Shown here piece after piece: positions 6,938-13,929 of a stretch of 16,975 bases of DNA. Source of the stretch: QALR01 sp045124015 (GTDB lineage Bacteria > Bacillota > Clostridia > Oscillospirales > CAG-272); contig JBGVLA010000188.1 in NCBI GenBank assembly GCA_045124015.1, forward strand, positions 1 through 16,975, written 5' to 3'. The notes beneath the pieces are model-generated. The model was not told the origin of the DNA. It was given only the letters and a program-made list of their open reading frames with translations, and did not search any database. The translations under genes and the position numbers were made by a program. The stretch's first letter is position 1. Each line of letters begins with the position of its first letter.

Positions 6938-7506
6938 TGGGAAAACAGGTGGCAAACGCAAAAATCGGAATGCCCGAAATTACATTCGAGGACAATTCGC
7001 CGGAGGTGATGGAGGCTTTCTTTCACGCGGTGGAGCGTGGGCTTGAGGCGATTGGCATCACGGCAGAGGGTTACGCAAAAAAAGAACTCTCCAAGGTGCA
7101 AGCGCACGCGGGAGGTCCTGACCGTCCGTACATCGACACGGGTAGACTCAGAAACAGCATCACGCACGCGACAAAGACGACACAGGTGTGGGATTTCAGT
7201 TATTCGGACGAAAAGGGAACTTGGTGTCTTTCCAGCATTGGAACGGGGGCTGAGAAAAACGCCGTCTATATCGGAACGAACGTGGAATATGCGCCGTTCG
7301 TAGAAATGGGGACGGGTATATATGCCGAGGACGAGGACGGAACGCCGAGTGGGGAGGGACGTCCCGACCCTTGGGCATATCAAGATGACGACGGCAACTG
7401 GCACATGACGCGAGGAATCAAGCCCGTGCATTTTCTGAAAAAGGCTGCGAGCGAGCATACGGATGAATACAAAAACTTGCTAAAAGAATCGATGGAAAAT
7501 GCGTAA
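6937..7506 (+). CDS. HK97 gp10-like phage protein, 189 aa
   Basis: The HK97 gp10-like fold belongs to proteins acting at the head-tail joint or tail completion. Visible signatures: PYIDTGRLRNSI (64-75), VYIGTNVEYAPFVEMGTG (110-127) and a closing GIKPVHFLKKA (160-170), the usual order in the family. The segment EDEDGTPSGEGRPDPWAYQDDDGNW (about 131-155) is a longer acidic insertion before the end. ATG 6937 overlaps the gp7 stop (TAATG). Its position is of interest: it lies before the scaffold rather than between stopper and tail terminator, where gp10-type proteins usually are. It is followed directly by a terminator and an accessory cassette. Confidence 0.85.
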   Translation: MGKQVANAKIGMPEITFEDNSPEVMEAFFHAVERGLEAIGITAEGYAKKELSKVQAHAGGPDRPYIDTGRLRNSITHATKTTQVWDFSYSDEKGTWCLSSIGTGAEKNAVYIGTNVEYAPFVEMGTGIYAEDEDGTPSGEGRPDPWAYQDDDGNWHMTRGIKPVHFLKKAASEHTDEYKNLLKESMENA

Positions 7507-7514
7507 ACTATACA

Positions 7515-7545
7515 AAAATCGCAGTGCGCTGCGATTTTATTTGAC
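7515..7545 (+). terminator. Intrinsic terminator upstream of the Com-like cassette
   Basis: AAAATCGCAG (7515-7524), loop TGCG, CTGCGATTTT (7529-7538), followed by ATTTG. The stem is 10 bp and perfect; its A/T-rich base supplies the U-tract. It lies nine bases after the stop of the gp10-like gene and runs directly into the -35 box of the next promoter. Confidence 0.7.
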
Positions 7546-7570
7546 AAAAATCAATTTGTTGTGGTAAAAT
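7541..7570 (+). promoter_or_regulatory. Sigma-A/sigma-70 type promoter for the Com-like gene
   Basis: TTGACA (7541-7546), a spacer of 18 bases, and TAAAAT (7565-7570): a perfect -35 and a one-mismatch -10. It is placed right after a terminator and 21 bases before the ATG of a small gene. It is the best promoter sequence I see in the window. Confidence 0.75.
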
Positions 7571-7591
7571 GGCGGCGAGGTGAATACAAAA

Positions 7592-7747
7592 ATGCATGAA
7601 AACGCAATTCGCTGCGACTGCGGCAAATTGATTGCACGAGAAAAGGACGGAAAGATTTTCGTTTGGTGCAAACAATGCAGAAAGGAAGTTGAAATTCCCA
7701 TTCAGCGAGAGCCGCAGAAAAAAGTGAGCCAAAGCCGAAAGGCGTGA
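7592..7747 (+). CDS. Com-like small zinc-finger protein, 51 aa
   Basis: A 51-residue protein with four cysteines as CxC (C8, C10) and CxxC (C26, C29), in IRCDCGKLIAREKDGKIFVW then CKQCRKEVEI. This resembles Com-like zinc-finger proteins of phages; in phage Mu, Com binds mRNA and activates translation of the mom DNA modification gene. Most Com proteins have CxxC in the first knuckle, so the CxC here is a deviation. The tail is basic (KKVSQSRKA). The ATG at 7592 is preceded by GGCGAGG eleven bases away; GTG 7580 in the same frame is an alternative that would add four residues. The gene has its own promoter and is bounded by two terminators, the layout of a moron. Confidence 0.72.
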   Translation: MHENAIRCDCGKLIAREKDGKIFVWCKQCRKEVEIPIQREPQKKVSQSRKA

Positions 7748-7793
7748 GCCGTTATCCATTCCAAAGGTACATGGAATGATAACGGCTCTTTTT
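7746..7793 (+). terminator. Strong intrinsic terminator of the Com-like gene
   Basis: GAGCCGTTATCCATTCCA (7746-7763) pairs with TGGAATGATAACGGCTC (7772-7788), giving a 17-bp stem with one bulged C and a loop of about eight bases, then five T (7789-7793). The left arm begins inside the stop codon of the Com-like gene. This is the longest hairpin in the window and should stop transcription efficiently. Confidence 0.85.
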
Positions 7794-7849
7794 GTTTATT
7801 CGGCGAAATTCAAACGGCGAGGTACTGCCGCCGAGGTAAAGGAGAAAAT
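7794..7849 (+). promoter_or_regulatory. Leader of the scaffold gene with small hairpin
   Basis: This leader contains a CGGCG (7815-7819) / CGCCG (7829-7833) hairpin and the scaffold ribosome site AAAGGAG (7838-7844). I see no convincing promoter here although a strong terminator lies just upstream, so scaffold and capsid expression must depend on readthrough, antitermination or a non-consensus late promoter. Confidence 0.4.
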
Positions 7850-8446
7850 ATGAGCCTTACACGCAAAAAACTGAAAGCATTCGGACTCACCGAGGAACAG
7901 GTGGAATCCGTCATCGAAGAACACATCGAAACCGTCAAAGCATTGCAGGACGATGTGGCTACATACAAAGCCGAAGCCGATAAGCTCCCGGGCGTTCAGA
8001 AGGAACTTGACGACCTCAAAAAGAGCGGTGGCGACGACTACAAAAAGAAATATGAGGACGAACACTCGGCTTTTGAGTCCTACAAGTCCGAAATATCCGC
8101 AAAGGAGAAAAAAGCCGCAAAGGAGCGCGCCTTTCGCGAGATTTTGAAGGCGGCTAAGGTCTCCGAAAAGCGAATCGACACGGTGGTCAAGGCATCGGCT
8201 TCCGTGATTGACAAAATCGAGCTTGACGAGAGCGGAAACGCGAAGAACAGCGACACGCTCAAGGCGGACGCGGAAAAAGAGTGGAGCGATTTTATCATTA
8301 CCGAAACGCACAGAGGTGCGTATGTAGGAAAACCGCCTGCGGAACACGGCGGAAAAATGACAAAAAAAGAAATCATGGCGATCAAGGATTATAAGGAGCG
8401 GCAGAAAGCCATTGAAGAGAATCCCGATGTATTCCTTGGAAGCTAA
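7850..8446 (+). CDS. Scaffolding protein, GP20 family, 198 aa
   Basis: Internal scaffold that guides capsid shell assembly and is then lost. The N terminus MSLTRKKLKAFGLTEEQVESVIEEH is typical of the phage minor structural protein GP20 family, followed by a long charged coiled coil (about residues 25-110: VKALQDDVATYKAEADKLPG, then KELDDLKK..., and KEKKAAKERAFREILK). The C terminus MTKKEIMAIKDYKERQKAIE (about 169-188) is the conserved basic end thought to contact capsid subunits, ending NPDVFLGS. Start supported by AAAGGAG five bases upstream. Directly followed by the major capsid gene, as expected. No protease gene is present, which agrees with SPP1-like phages that do not always cleave their capsid proteins. 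Confidence 0.92.
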   Translation: MSLTRKKLKAFGLTEEQVESVIEEHIETVKALQDDVATYKAEADKLPGVQKELDDLKKSGGDDYKKKYEDEHSAFESYKSEISAKEKKAAKERAFREILKAAKVSEKRIDTVVKASASVIDKIELDESGNAKNSDTLKADAEKEWSDFIITETHRGAYVGKPPAEHGGKMTKKEIMAIKDYKERQKAIEENPDVFLGS

Positions 8447-8461
8447 AGAAAGGAAATTATC

Positions 8462-9349
8462 ATGGCTGTAACAGCAAATACAACAACGACCGCGAATTTT
8501 ACGATCGATGCGAAGACGATCGATTTTGTCGAACGCTTCAACGCGAACATGGAAGCGCTTGCCGATATCATGGATATCATGCGACCCATCCGCAAAAGAC
8601 CGGGTACAAAGCTGACATCCTACAAGGTTACCATCACGCGCGGCGGCGGTCAGCCTGCGGAAGGCGACGACGTTGCGCTCTCTAAGGCAGACGTAGACGA
8701 GGTCGCGCATAAGGACCTCGCGCTCAAGCCGGACAGAATGCGTGTAACAGCGCAGTCTGTAGAGAAATACGGCGCGGATATCGCCGTACAGAAAACATAC
8801 GACGCGTTCATCGTAGATATTCAGAACGACATTTTGACAGATTTTTACGAGTTCGCGCTCACGGGCGAGCTTACAGGCACGGAAACGACATTCCAAATGG
8901 CAATTTCCATGGCAGTAGGCCGCGTCAAGCACAAATTCCAGCAGATGCGCCGCAAATACGACAAGGTCGTCGTATTTGTAAATACGCTGGATCTTCACAG
9001 ATATCTCGGCAACACCACCATTACGACACAGACGCTTAACGGCATCGAATATCTCAAGAACTTCCTCGGCGCGGATACCGTCATCGCATCCGCCGATATT
9101 CCCGAAGGAAAGGTTGTCGGCATCCCCGCCGATAACATCATCCTTTACTACATCGACCCTGCTGATGGCGATTTCAAAGAGCTCGGCCTCGATTACTATA
9201 CAGGCAACGGCGAGACCAATCTTATCGGCGCACACCGCGAGGGTGTATATGGAAAGGTATCCGGCGATATCCACGTGCTTTACGGACTCACGCTGTGGGC
9301 GGAATACATTGACGCTATCGCCGTTCTTTCGTTCGGCGACGCGGCGTAA
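8462..9349 (+). CDS. Major capsid protein, HK97-like fold, 295 aa
   Basis: Shell subunit. Position right after the scaffold, and length of about 300 residues, fit the uncleaved SPP1-like type. The sequence begins with a Thr/Ala-rich flexible arm (MAVTANTTTTANFTID), then a helical segment (IDFVERFNANMEALADIMDI), a loop with TRGGGQPAEGDDVALSKADVD (E-loop region, about 60-80), and a P-domain-like long helix around 120-165. The segment VVVFVNTLDLHRYLGNTTI (about 168-186) and the end DIHVLYGLTLWAEYIDAIAVL match capsid proteins of this group. Codon use is biased to C- and G-ended codons compared with upstream genes, as expected for the most highly expressed phage gene. Confidence 0.9.
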   Translation: MAVTANTTTTANFTIDAKTIDFVERFNANMEALADIMDIMRPIRKRPGTKLTSYKVTITRGGGQPAEGDDVALSKADVDEVAHKDLALKPDRMRVTAQSVEKYGADIAVQKTYDAFIVDIQNDILTDFYEFALTGELTGTETTFQMAISMAVGRVKHKFQQMRRKYDKVVVFVNTLDLHRYLGNTTITTQTLNGIEYLKNFLGADTVIASADIPEGKVVGIPADNIILYYIDPADGDFKELGLDYYTGNGETNLIGAHREGVYGKVSGDIHVLYGLTLWAEYIDAIAVLSFGDAA

Positions 9350-9373
9350 AAACGATAAGAAAGGAGACGCGAT

Positions 9374-9790
9374 ATGCTGGATGAAATCATGGCGCATTTG
9401 CGCAACTATTTTGTGAAAAACGTTTATACCTCCCGTTTTGAGATCAAGGACGGCGTTATCGTTTCTCCTTCCTCCATACAGGTCGCAGACGGTCAATATG
9501 TTAAGATCGTCGGCTCTGTTTTCAACGACGGAGTCCACATATGGCCTCCGTCGGGGCTGACAGACGAAATTTTCGACGGCGAGATATGGGCGCTTGCGGT
9601 TCCTCCTGCCCTTGTCGCCCTCGCCGAAGATATCAAAGTGTATGAGAACAGTGATATGGCAAAGCAATCCGCCTACAAATCGGAGAGCTTCGCCGGCTAT
9701 TCATACACCAAAAACACGAACGCCGACGGAACGCCGATATCATGGCAAAAGGCGTTTGCAAAAAAATTAAACAGGTGGAGGAAGATATGA
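9374..9790 (+). CDS. Head-tail adaptor protein, 138 aa
   Basis: First gene after the major capsid, where the portal adaptor (SPP1 gp15 / HK97 gp6 role) is encoded. The N-terminal half is a small strand-rich region (VKNVYTSRFEIKDGVIVSPS, then QYVKIVGSVFNDGVHIWPPS) and the C-terminal half is helical (ALAEDIKVYENSDMAKQSAY, then ESFAGYSYTK). The aromatic ESFAGYSYTK and QKAFAKKLNRWRKI end are characteristic of connector proteins of clostridial phages, where the Lys/Arg-rich tail would contact portal or DNA. Start ATG 9374 has AAGGAG seven bases upstream. Stop overlaps the next ATG (ATGA). The family-level call rests mainly on position and general pattern. Confidence 0.75.
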   Translation: MLDEIMAHLRNYFVKNVYTSRFEIKDGVIVSPSSIQVADGQYVKIVGSVFNDGVHIWPPSGLTDEIFDGEIWALAVPPALVALAEDIKVYENSDMAKQSAYKSESFAGYSYTKNTNADGTPISWQKAFAKKLNRWRKI

Positions 9791-10152
9791 GCTTACCAAA
9801 AGATTCGCTCCTGATGGAGCAGGCAGAGCCGGTCGTGATGATCGAAAAGGAGCGCGTTCCCGATGGGGAAGGCGGTTTCAAAACAACCTACTATGAGGGA
9901 GCGGGATTTACTGCCGTTATCAAGGCGGAGCGTTCTGTGGAAGCGAGGATCGCAGAAAAACAGGGCGTAACATCGCTCTATGACGTGATCGTTTCGGAGG
10001 GCGTTTTGCTGGAATATCACGATATTTTCAAACGTATCCGCGATGGGAAAATTTTTCGCGTAACGTCCGACGGGGATGACGTAAAGACACCGAAATCCGC
10101 GAGCTTTCACGTTTCCGTCGTTACGGCGGAGGAATGGAGCTTGCCGAAATGA
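9787..10152 (+). CDS. Head closure / stopper protein, 121 aa
   Basis: Equivalent of SPP1 gp16, which closes the portal channel and offers the docking surface for the tail. The VPDGEGG motif (24-30) followed by a beta-rich stretch (FTAVIKAERSVEARIAEKQG, then VTSLYDVIVSEGVLLEYHDI) and KIFRVTSDGDD is the standard pattern of head-tail joining proteins. Length matches the family (about 110-125). ATG 9787 is chosen over the upstream in-frame ATG at 9742 because it overlaps the adaptor stop (ATGA), is preceded by GGAGG, and gives a normal length. It overlaps the next gene by four bases. Confidence 0.85.
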   Translation: MSLPKDSLLMEQAEPVVMIEKERVPDGEGGFKTTYYEGAGFTAVIKAERSVEARIAEKQGVTSLYDVIVSEGVLLEYHDIFKRIRDGKIFRVTSDGDDVKTPKSASFHVSVVTAEEWSLPK

Positions 10153-10532
10153 AGACGAAAGCAGCCGCATTTTACGATTTCTTTTCTTCATTCGGCATGA
10201 ACGCTTATGAGGAAAACTCTGTTCCGTCAGACGAGGATGGAGGTCCTGAATTTCCATACATCACATATGAACTGATCACCGATGAGTTCGGAGATGAAGT
10301 GCCGATCACGTTTTCCACCTGGCACCGTTCAGAATCATGGACGGAGGCGAACGCCAAGGCTGAGGAGATCAGCGAAAGGATCGGAAGGGGCGGTATTTTC
10401 CTTGAATGTAAGGGAGGCGCGATTTGGATCAAGCGAGGATCGCCGTTTGCAACGCGCAGAGGGGACGACTCCGACAGGCTCGTCAAGCGCGTTTATTTTA
10501 ATATCTCCGTCGAGTTCTTGACGGAGGGATAA
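10149..10532 (+). CDS. Tail terminator / minor tail protein, 127 aa
   Basis: Located between stopper and tail tube genes, where the tail terminator is encoded. The sequence MKTKAAAFYDFFSSFGMNAYEENSVPSD, then FPYITYEL (about 41-48), and VKRVYFNISVEFLTEG at the end fit a minor capsid/tail terminator-like fold: early helix, FPYITY strand, final strand of the VxFNISVEFL type. ATG 10149 (ATGA overlap, GGAG nine bases upstream) is preferred over ATG 10134, whose purine tract is only one base away. No separate gp10-like tail completion protein lies here; that protein type is encoded upstream of the scaffold instead. Confidence 0.78.
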   Translation: MKTKAAAFYDFFSSFGMNAYEENSVPSDEDGGPEFPYITYELITDEFGDEVPITFSTWHRSESWTEANAKAEEISERIGRGGIFLECKGGAIWIKRGSPFATRRGDDSDRLVKRVYFNISVEFLTEG

Positions 10533-10543
10533 GGAGAAAACCT

Positions 10544-11176
10544 ATGAAAAAGTTTATTCAGCTTCCCGAGAATCTGAGGGAGGCGCTTGCAACGCAGGCG
10601 GGCATTATGCTGACGGATTTTGACCCCGAAGCGACTGCTGATGCGGAAACCATTCGCGCTAATATCCTGTTCGCAACAACAGGCGGCGTGAATCCTAACT
10701 GCGTTGCCAATTACACCGATTTTGGCGAAGACGTGGACAACTGCCCGAAAAACACGATGGAACTCGCTGAGATCGAAAGCTACGAATGCGGCATTTCCGG
10801 CACGGCGCTCACCGTCGACAGCGTTTCCGCGGCGTATCTTTTCGGCACTGCCGACAAGACAGCGGGAGAAACAGACAAGGAACTCGTCATTTTCCAGCCG
10901 AGAATGGATACGAAAAAAGACGATTTCAAAACGATGTGGTACGTTTGCCCCTACGGTACGGGCGAAGGATTTGTTGCGGTAAAGCTCGAAAACGCTCTGA
11001 ATACAGGCGGATTTTCGATGCAGAGCGCGGACAGAGCAAAAGGCACATTTGCATTTTCCTTCAAGGGTTTTTCGTCCATTGATGCCCCGCGAAAGGTGCC
11101 GTTTACATTTTACATCAAGCCGAGCGCGGCGTCCGAAGCCGTGCAGGTGGACGTTACGGAAACGGAGGGTGAATGA
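10544..11176 (+). CDS. Major tail (tube) protein, 210 aa
   Basis: Tail tube subunit by position (after the tail terminator, before the G/GT chaperones) and by length. It starts MKKFIQLPENLREALATQAG, with GIMLTDFDPE, then ILFATTGGVNPNC, a pattern of N-terminal strand plus loop seen in tube proteins of clostridial siphophages; the central part ELAEIESYECGISGTALTVD and closing APRKVPFTFYI are strand-rich. Residues 195-210 are a short acidic tail (VDVTETEGE). There is no Ig-like C-terminal decoration. Ribosome site AAGGAG is seven bases before the ATG. Stop overlaps the start region of the next gene. Confidence 0.85.
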   Translation: MKKFIQLPENLREALATQAGIMLTDFDPEATADAETIRANILFATTGGVNPNCVANYTDFGEDVDNCPKNTMELAEIESYECGISGTALTVDSVSAAYLFGTADKTAGETDKELVIFQPRMDTKKDDFKTMWYVCPYGTGEGFVAVKLENALNTGGFSMQSADRAKGTFAFSFKGFSSIDAPRKVPFTFYIKPSAASEAVQVDVTETEGE

Positions 11177-11550
11177 TGAAATTATCTGATCTTTCAACAG
11201 ACCGCGCGCTTGACGTGCTGGTTGAAATTACAGGCCCGCTTTCGGATATCATTTCCGATGAGGAAATCGCTGAGGAGATCGCAAGGGTGAATCTCCCCGA
11301 GGGAGAGAAATACACCAAATTCGCCCTTTACCGAGCGGGTGCAGAAAAAATCTGCAAAATGATTCCCATCATTCTCAAAAAGAAGCGCGACGCTGTCTAT
11401 CAGATCGTGGCGGCGGTGAACGGCATGGACATTGATGCTGTGAAAAAACAGAATATCATGACGACATGCTCGCAGGTCCGCGACATCGTCAAAGACGAGG
11501 CGTTCTCGGATTTTGCAAAATCGTGGGCGCAAACGGAGAAGAGCGTGTAA
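11176..11550 (+). CDS. Tail assembly chaperone, gpG-like, 124 aa
   Basis: Small helical protein encoded between tail tube and tape measure, the position of the gpG chaperone that coats the tape measure during tail assembly. It begins MKLSDLSTDRALDVLVEITG, with LSDIISDEEIAEEI following, typical of this group. Two ATGs are adjacent (11173, 11176); the second has better spacing from GGAGGG (11164-11169). The stop TAA (11548-11550) lies in the loop of a hairpin. A longer open frame in the -1 frame overlaps the 3' end and lacks a ribosome site, suggesting that some ribosomes shift frame to make a G-T fusion. The slip site is not a classic XXXYYYZ; the best candidate is GCA AAA T (11515-11521). Confidence 0.8.
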   Translation: MKLSDLSTDRALDVLVEITGPLSDIISDEEIAEEIARVNLPEGEKYTKFALYRAGAEKICKMIPIILKKKRDAVYQIVAAVNGMDIDAVKKQNIMTTCSQVRDIVKDEAFSDFAKSWAQTEKSV

Positions 11551-11858
11551 TACGCTCTTTTTTTGCGCTTCCGCGCATGGCGTGTCGGGCAATGATCTCC
11601 GCGTTGCCGCACGCGATCAAAAAACAAAGAGAAGATGAGATATACAAAAGCTATATCGCGGATGCAGTCAAATGCATTTCCGAGAACACGGCGATTCACG
11701 AAGAAAGCCGTGTGATGGCAAGGCGATATTATGACATTATCCACCCCGAACGCGTCGAGGAAACGGAAACGCGAACGGGAGAAGAAATCGTTGAGGACGT
11801 ACTGAGCCGAATCGGAGCCAAAAGGTCCGAGGAGGTGAGAGAATATGAATCTGTTTGA
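11520..11858 (+). CDS. Tail assembly chaperone T extension, probably made by -1 frameshift
   Basis: Frame -1 relative to the gpG-like gene. It is open from before 11466 to TGA 11856-11858; the credible protein part starts around MACRAMISALPHAIKKQRED and continues with EIYKSYIADAVKCISENTAI and RRYYDIIHPERVEETE, ending with a TGEEIVEDVLSRIG helix. The YKSYIADAVKCISENTA pattern is familiar from the small protein encoded before tape measure genes in clostridial phages. No ATG in this frame has a ribosome site (candidates 11466 and 11577), so it is most likely expressed as a fusion to gpG by -1 slippage near 11517, or by reinitiation at 11577 after the gpG stop. It overlaps the tape measure start by 14 bases. 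Confidence 0.7.
   Translation: MVGANGEERVIRSFFALPRMACRAMISALPHAIKKQREDEIYKSYIADAVKCISENTAIHEESRVMARRYYDIIHPERVEETETRTGEEIVEDVLSRIGAKRSEEVREYESV
11539..11564 (+). terminator. Terminator-like hairpin at the G/GT junction
   Basis: AAGAGCGT (11539-11546), loop GTAAT containing the gpG stop codon, ACGCTCTT (11552-11559), then further T to 11564. An 8-bp perfect stem with U-tract looks like an intrinsic terminator, but it lies inside the continuous T-extension frame. It could instead stimulate frameshifting about 20 bases upstream or reduce transcription into the tape measure gene. Confidence 0.6.
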
Positions 11859-13929
11859 TTTATTTGCAAAAATATCGCTGGATACCAAGGATTATGAAAA
11901 GGGTATTCAGAAATCCAAAAGTGCGCTGAAAACCTTCAGCGCGGCGTTTGGTACAGCCATCAAGACGACCGCAAACCTGACAAAGGAGATCACATCCGTC
12001 GGCAACACGGCGGCGAACGTCTTCGCGGGGCTCGTTACGACCGCATCGGGCGGCATCGTGGCGCTCGGAAAGGTTGGTCTTGATTATAACGCACAGATCG
12101 AGAGCTACGTTACAAACTTTACGACCATGCTTGGCGACGCGGAAAAGGCGGCGCTGAAAGTCGACGAAATTAAGACGATGGCGGCAAAAACGCCGTTCGG
12201 ACTTTCCGATCTTGCAAGTGCGACACAGACGCTTCTTGCATTCGGTATTGAGAGCGACAAAACGACGGGAATTATGCAACAGCTTGGTGATATCTCCCTT
12301 GGTAACGCCGAGAGATTTCAAAGCCTTACGCTTGCATTTTCGCAGGCTACGAGCGCAGGAAAGCTGGCGGGGCAAGACCTTTTGCAGATGATAAACGCGG
12401 GCTTTAATCCGCTTTCTCAGCTTGTGGACGAAACCGGGCTTTCCGTCGGTCAGCTCAAGGAGCTCATGAGCGGTCTTTCCGGGGAAGCAGCCGAGGCGAT
12501 GCGAAAGACGGCAGGCATTACTGAGTACGGCAGGAAGCTGATCTCGCAGGGATATATTTCCGCAGATGACCTTGCCTATGCGCTGGATCTTGCAACGAGA
12601 AAAGGCGGTCAGTTCTTCGGCGGTATGGAGAGCGCATCAAAAACCGTTTCGGGTCTTATTTCCACGCTGCAAGACGACGCAACGGCTCTTGTCGGTCAGG
12701 TCTTCGAGCCTGCGAGCGATAAGCTGAAAAATGACCTCCTGCCGAACGCGCTTGAGTACGTGGCGACGCTTTCCGAGGCTTACGGTGAAAAAGGTCTTTC
12801 GGGGCTGATTGACGGCGCTTCCGACATTTTCGCTGAAATCGTTGTTGAAGCGACGGAGCAAGCGCCAAAGCTCGTCAAGACCGCAACGGGAACGGTGAAG
12901 CAGATCATCAGTGCCGTTAAAAAGAGGAAAAAGGAAATACGAGAGGCAGGCGTTACGCTCTTCAAGGAGATCACGGGGGCATTTGAAGAAACCGTGGACG
13001 AGACGCTTCCGCTTATTGAGGAATTTGTTCCCGATATTGCCGAGGGATTCCTCGAATACGGCGGTTTGATGTTTGAAACGGGCGGTAACATCATCATGTC
13101 GGTTGCAAGGGGGCTTTCCGCGAACGCGCCTGAACTTTCGGGAACGCTTGTTTCCGTCGTGCAAAACGGACTTGATTTCGTGGACGACAACGCAGAAGAA
13201 TTTGCGACGGCAGGATTTAACATCATCACGGCGCTTGCGACGGGTGTCGGTGAAAATTTGCCGAACTTCGCAAGCACGGGCGTTTCGATTCTCTCAAAAC
13301 TCGGAGAGAGCTTCACGAGCGAGGATGGCAAGAAAAAACTGAAGGACGGCGCGGGGGCGCTGGTGGACGGGCTTCTTGATTCCCTCGAGGTCGTCATTAC
13401 TGCTGAAAATGTTTCAGGATTTTTGACAGCAGGCGCAGAATTTATCGACAGTTTCCTTGAAGAGGTAACAAACGATGAAAATATTGATAAGATAGAGGAT
13501 ACTGCCATTCAGATTGCGAAAAGCTTGGCAGATGGTATTGTGGATTCACTCCCAAGCCTTTGGGAACTGATCAACAAATGGGGAACTCGTGGTCGAGAAT
13601 TTTCACTGAATTTCGCAAAGGATTTTCTTACGGATGCCGGTGAGTTTGTCATGGACGCTATCGGGCTTGACGGTGTGAATTGGAACGACGTCGGCGGAGA
13701 CTTCGGCCCTACCACATCGACCGAGACAGAATATATTGAAGACGCGGCGACGAGAACGAAAAATTATAACAAAAATTTGACAAACGACATGATAAAGGAT
13801 TTGGAATCGCGCGGCGATACCTATCAAATCAACGTATACGCACCGTCGGATAGTCCATTGACGCTTGCGGAAACCGTTGCGGAAAAGTTACATCAGATGA
13901 AGGAAAGGGAGGCGGCGATCTATGGTTAA
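11845..13929 (+). CDS. Tape measure protein, 694 aa
   Basis: Sets tail length and is ejected ahead of DNA. The N terminus MNLFDLFAKISLDTKDYEKG is typical, then a hydrophobic Gly/Ala segment (about 52-78). The tape measure domain is recognisable: NFTTMLGDAEKAALKVDEIK, then AAKTPFGLSDLASATQTLLA, LAFSQATSAGKLAGQDLLQM and NAGFNPLSQLV (about 90-200). The remaining part is alternating helical and amphipathic, ending INVYAPSDSPLTLAETVAEK followed by LHQMKEREAAIYG, as in related tape measures. At about 1.5 angstrom per residue, 694 residues predicts a tail near 100 nm, so a short to medium siphovirus tail. There is no lytic transglycosylase or peptidase domain that I can see. Start has GAGGTG upstream and overlaps the T extension. 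Confidence 0.93.
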   Translation: MNLFDLFAKISLDTKDYEKGIQKSKSALKTFSAAFGTAIKTTANLTKEITSVGNTAANVFAGLVTTASGGIVALGKVGLDYNAQIESYVTNFTTMLGDAEKAALKVDEIKTMAAKTPFGLSDLASATQTLLAFGIESDKTTGIMQQLGDISLGNAERFQSLTLAFSQATSAGKLAGQDLLQMINAGFNPLSQLVDETGLSVGQLKELMSGLSGEAAEAMRKTAGITEYGRKLISQGYISADDLAYALDLATRKGGQFFGGMESASKTVSGLISTLQDDATALVGQVFEPASDKLKNDLLPNALEYVATLSEAYGEKGLSGLIDGASDIFAEIVVEATEQAPKLVKTATGTVKQIISAVKKRKKEIREAGVTLFKEITGAFEETVDETLPLIEEFVPDIAEGFLEYGGLMFETGGNIIMSVARGLSANAPELSGTLVSVVQNGLDFVDDNAEEFATAGFNIITALATGVGENLPNFASTGVSILSKLGESFTSEDGKKKLKDGAGALVDGLLDSLEVVITAENVSGFLTAGAEFIDSFLEEVTNDENIDKIEDTAIQIAKSLADGIVDSLPSLWELINKWGTRGREFSLNFAKDFLTDAGEFVMDAIGLDGVNWNDVGGDFGPTTSTETEYIEDAATRTKNYNKNLTNDMIKDLESRGDTYQINVYAPSDSPLTLAETVAEKLHQMKEREAAIYG

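Noticed and set aside
6736..7458. 240-residue minus-strand open frame
   Set aside because: Antisense to gp7 and the gp10-like gene, both with clear family signatures; no start signal.
7508..7759. 83-residue minus-strand open frame across the Com-like cassette
   Set aside because: The plus-strand reading has a promoter, zinc-finger cysteines and a terminator; the minus-strand frame has none.
7796..9667. 623-residue open frame on the minus strand opposite scaffold and capsid genes
   Set aside because: It lies wholly antisense to well-supported scaffold and capsid genes. Its composition (Cys, His, Arg, Val rich, no domain pattern) is that of a codon-bias shadow, and no ribosome site or neighbouring minus-strand gene supports it.
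10493..11197. 234-residue minus-strand open frame
   Set aside because: Antisense to the tail tube gene, rich in Arg/His/Cys, no recognisable domain.
12780..13508. 242-residue Ser/Pro-rich minus-strand open frame
   Set aside because: Mirror of the tape measure gene; the Ser-rich low-complexity protein is the expected reverse reading of its codons.
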